A stretch of 64,000 bases of DNA from Luteimonas huabeiensis HB2 (GTDB lineage Bacteria > Pseudomonadota > Gammaproteobacteria > Xanthomonadales > Xanthomonadaceae), in assembly GCF_000559025.1 (NCBI RefSeq), contig NZ_JAAN01000031.1:92166-156165 (forward strand). Reading direction: 5' to 3'. The notes below the pieces were generated by a model. That model made no database searches and had not been told where the DNA came from. It saw only the letters and a program-made list of their open reading frames with translations. Numbering within the stretch: position 1 is the stretch's first letter; each line of letters starts with the position of its first letter. Both the position numbers and the translations under genes were made by a program. Positions 59,036 to 64,000 of this stretch are shown piece after piece.

Positions 59036-59697
59036 GCCGCCGAGGCCCCCTTCGGGACCGACAGCGCGCGGCGCGGCGCGACCGGCGTCAACGCCGCCAC
59101 CCGCTTCTCGGCGCGCAGCGCGTAGGCGGCGCACAGGCCAGGGCCGGAGCGCAGCGTGCTGTCGGCGTGCGGCCGCCAGCCCGGCCCGATCCCCTGTGAC
59201 ACCGGCTCCGGCTCCAGCCCGGCCGCCCGCAGGCGGCGCCGCCAGCCCAGCGGCTCGCGCGCGTGCAGGCCGTGTCCGCGCCAGCGCCAGCGGTAGGGCG
59301 AGAGCGGGTTGAGCACCAGCAGCCACAGCCGTCCGCCCGGTTCCAGCACGCGCGCGGCTTCCGCCAGCAGCCCGTCGCCGCCGTCCGGGCGCAGCACGTG
59401 CTGCAGGATCACGGTGCCCATCGACTCGCTCGGAAACGGCAGCGCGCCCTCGCAGCGCACCGCGCCGCGCCAGCCCGCGCCGTCGGCCCACAGGCGCAGG
59501 CCGCGGCCGCAGGCCTGGTCCGGCGGCGCGCACGGCACCGGCGCAAGCCACAGCCACGGCGGGGTCGGGCGCTCGGCCATGACGCGCTCGAGCATCGCGG
59601 CCTCGCCGTCCACCAGCGCCCGGCCGGCGGGGCTGGCGAACCAGGCCGCAGGCGTGGCCGGTTGACCGTTCAGGGATGTCGAGGGCATGTTCGCCAT
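59032..59697 (-). CDS. Class I SAM-dependent methyltransferase, degenerate motif I
   Basis: 221 aa, similar to the methyltransferases regularly found between rnhA and gloB. Motif-like parts are [27 protein letters not shown] and [14 protein letters not shown] (key HVL, EPGG). No clear GxGxG is present, so SAM binding may be atypical. Start ATG 59697, or 59688. Divergent from gloB with 24 bp between starts. Confidence 0.75.
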   Translation of the reverse strand: MANMPSTSLNGQPATPAAWFASPAGRALVDGEAAMLERVMAERPTPPWLWLAPVPCAPPDQACGRGLRLWADGAGWRGAVRCEGALPFPSESMGTVILQHVLRPDGGDGLLAEAARVLEPGGRLWLLVLNPLSPYRWRWRGHGLHAREPLGWRRRLRAAGLEPEPVSQGIGPGWRPHADSTLRSGPGLCAAYALRAEKRVAALTPVAPRRALSVPKGASAA

Positions 59698-59721
59698 TCT
59701 ACAGGCACCCGGGAGCCGGCC

Positions 59722-60483
59722 ATGCGGCTGCAGCCCCTTCCCGCGCTCGCGGACAATTACATCTGGCGGCTGGACGACGAGGGCGGCGCGACGCTGCTGG
59801 TCGATCCGGGCGAAGCGGCCCCGGTCCTGGCCGCGCTGGACCGCGCACCGGCGGCGATCCTGCTCACCCACCACCACCCGGACCACATCGGCGGCGTGCC
59901 CGAGCTGCTGGCCCGGTGGCCCGGCACCCCGGTGATCGCGCCGGCGGACGAGCGCATTCCGCATGCCACGCACCGGGTCGGCGACGGCGAGCGGTTCCTG
60001 GCCGGCCCCTGGACTTTCGATGCGATCTGGGTGCCCGGTCACACCCGTACCCACCTCGCCTTCCACGGGCATGGCATCCTGTTCAGCGGAGACACCTTGT
60101 TCAGCCTCGGTTGCGGGCGCCTGTTCGAGGGTACGCCCGCGCAGATGCTGGCCTCGCTGGATCGGCTGGCGGCGCTGCCCGGCGACACCCTGGTCTGCTG
60201 CGGCCACGAATACACCGACGCCAACGCCCGCTTCGCCCGGGCGGTGGACCCCGACAACCCGGCGCTCGCGCGCCGCAGCGAGGACGTACAGGCGATGCGA
60301 GCCCGCGGACAACCCACCCTGCCGACCCGCCTCGACGACGAACTGGCCTGCAATCCCTTCCTGCGCATCGATGCGCCCGCCGTCCGCGCCGCCGTCGCGC
60401 GCCAGGCCGGGCTGGACGCCGATGCGCCCCGCGACCGCTGCTTCGGCGCCCTGCGGGCGTGGAAGGACGGCTTCCGCGCATGA
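59722..60483 (+). CDS. gloB: Hydroxyacylglutathione hydrolase (glyoxalase II)
   Basis: 253 aa. Second step of methylglyoxal detoxification. Metal site LTHHHPDHIGG (His50, His52, Asp54, His55), GHTRTHLAFH, SGDTLFSLGCGRLFEG and CCGHEYT. C-terminal HAGH domain is present. Stop overlaps mltD ATG. Confidence 0.95.
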   Translation: MRLQPLPALADNYIWRLDDEGGATLLVDPGEAAPVLAALDRAPAAILLTHHHPDHIGGVPELLARWPGTPVIAPADERIPHATHRVGDGERFLAGPWTFDAIWVPGHTRTHLAFHGHGILFSGDTLFSLGCGRLFEGTPAQMLASLDRLAALPGDTLVCCGHEYTDANARFARAVDPDNPALARRSEDVQAMRARGQPTLPTRLDDELACNPFLRIDAPAVRAAVARQAGLDADAPRDRCFGALRAWKDGFRA

Positions 60484-61712
60484 GGCGGCGGTGGATGGCG
60501 CGCCCGTGCGCGCTCGCCCTGGCGCTGGCCTGGCTGGCGTCGGCCGCCGCCGAACCCGCGCCCGCCCTGGCCCCCGCAGGCGCCGAGCCCGCGGCGCAAG
60601 CGCCCACCGACGCCGTGCAACGGCAGGGCCGGGACATCTACGCGCGCTTCGTCGAAGGACTGGCCGACCCCGGCTGCAGCGCCGACGGCGGCGAGCGCTG
60701 GCGCCGCCACTTCGCCCACGTGCCGCGCGACCTCGCCAACAAGCCCGACAAGCTGCTGCCGCTGTTCGGCTACGTCGTCGACCAACTGCGCGCCAACCAC
60801 CTGCCCACCGAGTACGCGCTGATCCCGTTCGTGGAAAGCGGCTACCGCCCCGGCGCGCGCAGCTCGGCGGGACCGGCGGGGCTGTGGCAGTTCATCGCCC
60901 TCACCGCCCGCAACCATCGCATCGCGATCCGGCCCGGCTACGACGGCCGGCTGTCGCCGGTGGACTCCACCCAGGCGGCGGTGCGCTATCTCAAGACCCT
61001 GCACGGCATGTTCGCCGGCGACTGGCGCCTGGCCGTCATGGGCTACAACGCCGGCGAGTATCGGGTGTTCGGCGCGCTGCGCGCCGCCGGCCAGCGCCCG
61101 ATGGATGCGCGCCCGGAGGAACTGCCGATGCCGCAGACCACCCGCGCCTACGTCGACAAGCTGCAGGCGCTGTCGTGCCTGCTGGTCGAGGCCGGCCAGC
61201 GCGAGGACTGGCTGCGGGCGATCGACCACACCGTGCCGGTGTTGACCGCCGCGCCGTTGCCGCGCAATACCGCCCATCTCGACACCTGGGCGCAGCGCCA
61301 GGGGCTGGATCCGGCCCTCGTGCGCCGCTTCAACCCGGCCTTTCCCGACGGCCGCGTCGCCAGCGCGGACCGTTCGCTGCAGGTGCTGGCGCCGGCATCG
61401 AACGCCGCCGCCCTGGCCTCGGCCCGGCGCGCGGAAGAGCCCGCGCCGGCGCCGGTGCGCGCTCCGGCCGCGCCCGTGGCCGCCGTCGCCGCGCCCGTCC
61501 ACTACGCGCAGGCGGTCGAGCCGCCGCGCGCCCACGTGGTCGCGCGCGGGGAATCGGTCTGGCGCATCGCGCAGCGCTACGGCGTCGGCGTGGCGCAGTT
61601 GCTGGCGCGCAACGGGTTGAGCCGCGACAGCGTGCTCAGGCCCGGGACCACGTTATGGATCGACGAGGTGCTGCCGGCCGCCGTGGCCGGCGAGGCGCGC
61701 CTGGGCGACTGA
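60480..61712 (+). CDS. mltD: Membrane-bound lytic transglycosylase D
   Basis: 410 aa. Signal peptide (1-24), SLT domain with catalytic Glu119 in IPFVESGYRPGARSS, GPAGLWQFI, MGYNAGEYRV; and one C-terminal LysM (about 352-398: HVVARGESVWRIAQRYGVG). No lipobox Cys follows the signal, unlike E. coli MltD. Coupled to gloB by ATGA, a conserved pair. Confidence 0.94.
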   Translation: MRRRWMARPCALALALAWLASAAAEPAPALAPAGAEPAAQAPTDAVQRQGRDIYARFVEGLADPGCSADGGERWRRHFAHVPRDLANKPDKLLPLFGYVVDQLRANHLPTEYALIPFVESGYRPGARSSAGPAGLWQFIALTARNHRIAIRPGYDGRLSPVDSTQAAVRYLKTLHGMFAGDWRLAVMGYNAGEYRVFGALRAAGQRPMDARPEELPMPQTTRAYVDKLQALSCLLVEAGQREDWLRAIDHTVPVLTAAPLPRNTAHLDTWAQRQGLDPALVRRFNPAFPDGRVASADRSLQVLAPASNAAALASARRAEEPAPAPVRAPAAPVAAVAAPVHYAQAVEPPRAHVVARGESVWRIAQRYGVGVAQLLARNGLSRDSVLRPGTTLWIDEVLPAAVAGEARLGD

Positions 61713-61727
61713 CCGACCGGCTGCCAT

Positions 61728-61746
61728 CGCGCCCCGGCGGGGCGCG
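61728..61746 (+). terminator. Hairpin after mltD
   Basis: CGCGCCCC-GGC-GGGGCGCG, 8-bp perfect stem, 16 bp past the stop. No T run. Confidence 0.5.
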
Positions 61747-61858
61747 TGCGCGAGCCGGCGCGCGGGCGGACAGGCCCGCTCCCGCCGGCCCCGGACACCG
61801 CGGCGCCCACGCGCAGAACACCACGCGGAGCACACGCGCCCCGGGGCGCCCGCGCAAC

Positions 61859-61880
61859 GACGGCGCCGGCCGGCGCCGTC
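61859..61880 (-). terminator. 22-bp perfect palindrome after ppiD
   Basis: GACGGCGCCGG and its exact complement, without a loop, 12 bp beyond the ppiD stop. Could be a terminator stem or a protein site. The rest of this 179-bp convergent gap shows nothing else. Confidence 0.45.
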
Positions 61881-61891
61881 GCGAACGGCCC

Positions 61892-63868
61892 TCAGAGGCG
61901 GGCTTCGATCACGCTGACCTTCATCCGGGCGCGCAGCTCGCGCAGCAGGACGGCGGCGGATTCGTTGCCGGCCAGCGCGGTCAGCTGCTGGCGCAGCATC
62001 TGGCGCTCCTGCTCGCTGGCTTCCTCGGGGTCGCCGGGGGTCACCGCGGTCACCGCGAACACCACCTGGCTACCGTCCTCGAGGGCGACGTGGCCCGGCG
62101 ACGCACCGCCCTGCTCCGGCACCGGCGCGCGGAAGTAGGCGTCCACCGCCTGCGGATGCGGGATCGGCGTGCCGCGCGGCACCCCCGGCACGTCCTGCAC
62201 CGGCAGCCCGCGTTCGGCGACCGCCGCGGCCAGGGACTCGCCCTTGGCGACGCGCGCGACGATGGCCTCGGCCTCCGCGGCGTTGCGCTTGGCGGCGCGG
62301 TCGGCGCGGATCGCGGCGACCACGCGGTCGCGCACCTCCTCCAGCGGCAGCGTGCGCTCCGGGCTATGGTCGGTCACGCGCAGCAGCACGCTCTGGTTCG
62401 GGCCGGTCTCCACCGGGTCGCTGACGGTACCGTCCTCGATCAGGGTCTGGTTGAAGGCCATGCGCTGCACCGCCGGGTGCGCCAGCACGCCCTCGGCGAT
62501 GGCGCCGCGCGCGAACGGGCCGGCCTGCTGCACCGGCACGCCGGCCTCCTCGGCCGCGGCCGCCAGCGAGGTCGGATTGCGGTAGGCCTGATCGGTCACG
62601 CGCCCGACCAGATCGCTGAAGGCGCGCTCGCGCCCGCCCTCGGTCGCCTCGCGCTCGAGCTGCTCGCGCACCTCCTCGAACGGCGTCTGCGCGCCCTCGC
62701 GCACCTCGCGCAGCTGCAGCACGTGCCAGCCGTACTCGGTCTTGGCGACGCGCACCTCGCCAGGCGCCATCGCGAACACCGCGGCGTCGAAGGCGTCGCC
62801 CATCATGCCCGGCTCCACCCAGCCCAGGTCGCCGCCGGCGTCCTTCGAGCCGGGGTCGTCGGAGTGCTCGCGCGCCAGCGCCGCGAAGTCCGCGCCCTCG
62901 GCCTGCGCCTGCGCGGCCAGCGCCTTCGCCTCCTGCTCGGCGGCCTGCTGCGCGGCCGCGTCGGCGCCCTGCGGGACCTCGATCAGGATGTGCGAGACCA
63001 GCCGCTGCTCGGGCTCGGAGAAGCGCGACTTCTCTTCCTCGTAGCGCGCGCGCAGCGAGGCTTCGTCGACCGGTTCGGCCTCCAGCGCCGAGCCGTCGAG
63101 GACGATGTACTCGATCGACACCGTGGCCGGTGCCCGGTACTGCTGCGCATGCGACTCGTACCACGCCGCGATCTCGGCATCCTCGACCGGCGCTTCGTCC
63201 ACGGCCGGCGGCGGCAGCACCACGAAGGACACGTCGCGGCGTTCGCCCAGCAACCTCAGCAGGCGGTCGAGCTGGCCCGGCGGCACGAAGGCCGATTGCG
63301 CGACGTGGGTCGGCAGCAGCGCCTGCTGCAGGCTCTCGCGCACGAACTCCTGGAACTGCGCCGGCGTCTGCGGCGGCACCTGCGACTGCAGGGCCAACTG
63401 GTAGCGCTGCGGATCGAAACGGCCTTCGACCTGGAAGGCGGGAATCTGCTCGATCTGCTCGCGCACCTGCGCGTCGCCGATCGCCACGCCGCGGTCGCGC
63501 GCGGCCAGCCGCAGCACGGCCTGGTCGATCAGCCGTTCCAGCACCTCGCGGCGGTTGTCGATGCTCTCGAAGGCCAGGCCGTCGAAGGCGTCGCCTTCGG
63601 CCTCGCGGCGGCGCGCGCGCTCTTCCTCGAAGGCGCGGCGGAACTCATCCGGATCGACGTCCTCGTGGTTCCACGCCAGCTTGCGCACCAGCCACCAGTC
63701 GGGCGCGCCGCGCCACCACGACGGCGGCGATTCGACCCGCGCCACGTGGGTGCCGCCGCTCTGGAACAGGTACTGCTCCATGCCGAAGAAGGCGAACGGG
63801 ATCGCCAGCAGGACCACGATGACCACCGCGATCCAACCGCTCGTTTTCTCTCTCAAGGCTTGCAGCAT
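61892..63868 (-). CDS. ppiD: Peptidyl-prolyl isomerase PpiD
   Basis: 658 aa inner-membrane-anchored periplasmic chaperone at the Sec exit. Transmembrane helix 12-31, SurA_N-type chaperone region (about 60-230), and parvulin domain (about 265-375: VSHILIEV, HSDDPGSKDAGGDLGWV, GWHVLQL). A second degenerate parvulin-like part follows. ATG 63868. Confidence 0.93.
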   Translation of the reverse strand: MLQALREKTSGWIAVVIVVLLAIPFAFFGMEQYLFQSGGTHVARVESPPSWWRGAPDWWLVRKLAWNHEDVDPDEFRRAFEEERARRREAEGDAFDGLAFESIDNRREVLERLIDQAVLRLAARDRGVAIGDAQVREQIEQIPAFQVEGRFDPQRYQLALQSQVPPQTPAQFQEFVRESLQQALLPTHVAQSAFVPPGQLDRLLRLLGERRDVSFVVLPPPAVDEAPVEDAEIAAWYESHAQQYRAPATVSIEYIVLDGSALEAEPVDEASLRARYEEEKSRFSEPEQRLVSHILIEVPQGADAAAQQAAEQEAKALAAQAQAEGADFAALAREHSDDPGSKDAGGDLGWVEPGMMGDAFDAAVFAMAPGEVRVAKTEYGWHVLQLREVREGAQTPFEEVREQLEREATEGGRERAFSDLVGRVTDQAYRNPTSLAAAAEEAGVPVQQAGPFARGAIAEGVLAHPAVQRMAFNQTLIEDGTVSDPVETGPNQSVLLRVTDHSPERTLPLEEVRDRVVAAIRADRAAKRNAAEAEAIVARVAKGESLAAAVAERGLPVQDVPGVPRGTPIPHPQAVDAYFRAPVPEQGGASPGHVALEDGSQVVFAVTAVTPGDPEEASEQERQMLRQQLTALAGNESAAVLLRELRARMKVSVIEARL

Positions 63869-64000
63869 CGGGAAGACCGGCAGGTTAAGTAGCCGCGCAG
63901 TTTAACCCGATTGCGCCGCGCCGGCGGGCGCCGGTGCCGGGTTCGTCCCGGCCGGCCGGCGGCGTTCGTGCGCCTTTCGGATCGGGTAGGGAGCCGGGTT
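63869..64000. other. Right edge, no gene seen
   Basis: 132 bp upstream of ppiD to the window edge. Contains TTAAACT and TTAACCT near 63890-63905, the only AT-rich spots, perhaps part of the ppiD promoter. No coding region or RNA is recognised. Confidence 0.4.

Noticed and set aside
59963..63892. Very long open frame on the + strand across gloB, mltD and opposite ppiD
   Set aside because: It is a high-GC shadow frame, Arg/Ala/Pro and His rich without domains; the real genes gloB, mltD and ppiD cover it fully.

Overview
The window is a very GC-rich bacterial chromosome segment, densely packed with overlapping housekeeping operons. Gene content and order point to a gammaproteobacterium of the Xanthomonadaceae/Lysobacteraceae group (Lysobacter, Luteimonas or a relative). 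The evidence is the order rpoE-rseA-mucD-lepA-lepB-DUF4845-rnc-era-recO, the fab cluster closed by pabB-mltG-tmk-holB-pilZ, a moaA-MBL-kdkA string beside a family-9 glycosyltransferase, a PpiD with a long N-terminal region, and palindromic intergenic repeats. The assignment rests on synteny and protein character as read by eye; no search was run.

Layout. 1-4.4 kb: lactate operon lldP(partial)-lldR-lldD-dld. 4.8-8.4 kb, reverse: purine and thionucleoside salvage (MTI phosphorylase, hpt), nagZ, a DsbA-like oxidoreductase and a CYTH protein. 8.4-12.6 kb, reverse: rlmD, then a lipoprotein/AsmA-like pair (ydbL, ydbH). 12.7 kb: an orphan receiver-HPt protein. 13.4-22.5 kb, reverse: recO, era, rnc, DUF4845, lepB, lepA, then the envelope-stress module mucD-rseA-rpoE. 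22.7-25.7 kb: a fadB-like multifunctional beta-oxidation gene, a convergent TetR regulator and a small divergent gene with an operator-like site. 25.7-36.9 kb, reverse: pilZ, holB, tmk, mltG, pabB, fabF, acpP, fabG, fabD, a kinase-like gene, fabH, rpmF and yceD. 37-41.5 kb: an unknown membrane protein, a small anchored protein, yceF/maf and a GT39-type glycosyltransferase. 41.6-46.1 kb: moxR-DUF58-transglutaminase-Slp operon. 46.1-49.4 kb, reverse: HIT protein, recR, ybaB, dnaX. 49.5-49.9 kb: tRNA-Ser(GGA) and the 4.5S signal recognition particle RNA. 50-53.8 kb, reverse: moaE-D-C, then moaA-MBL-kdkA. 54-55.4 kb: glycosyltransferase 9 and a small membrane protein. 55.4-56.3 kb: IS3 remnants inside dispersed repeats. 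56.3-64 kb: DUF6165 protein, tRNA-Ser(CGA), PP2C phosphatase, dnaQ, rnhA, methyltransferase, gloB, mltD and ppiD.

Most genes are core metabolism, DNA replication/repair and envelope biogenesis, and many neighbours overlap by 4 bp (ATGA), implying translational coupling. The accessory signals are two families of extragenic repeats, two IS3 end fragments, a TetR-controlled small gene, and a lipoprotein gene that looks like a YnbE-YdbL fusion. I see no phage, CRISPR, toxin-antitoxin, secretion or biosynthetic cluster, and no convincing wholly new multi-gene system. The oddities worth following are listed as findings.
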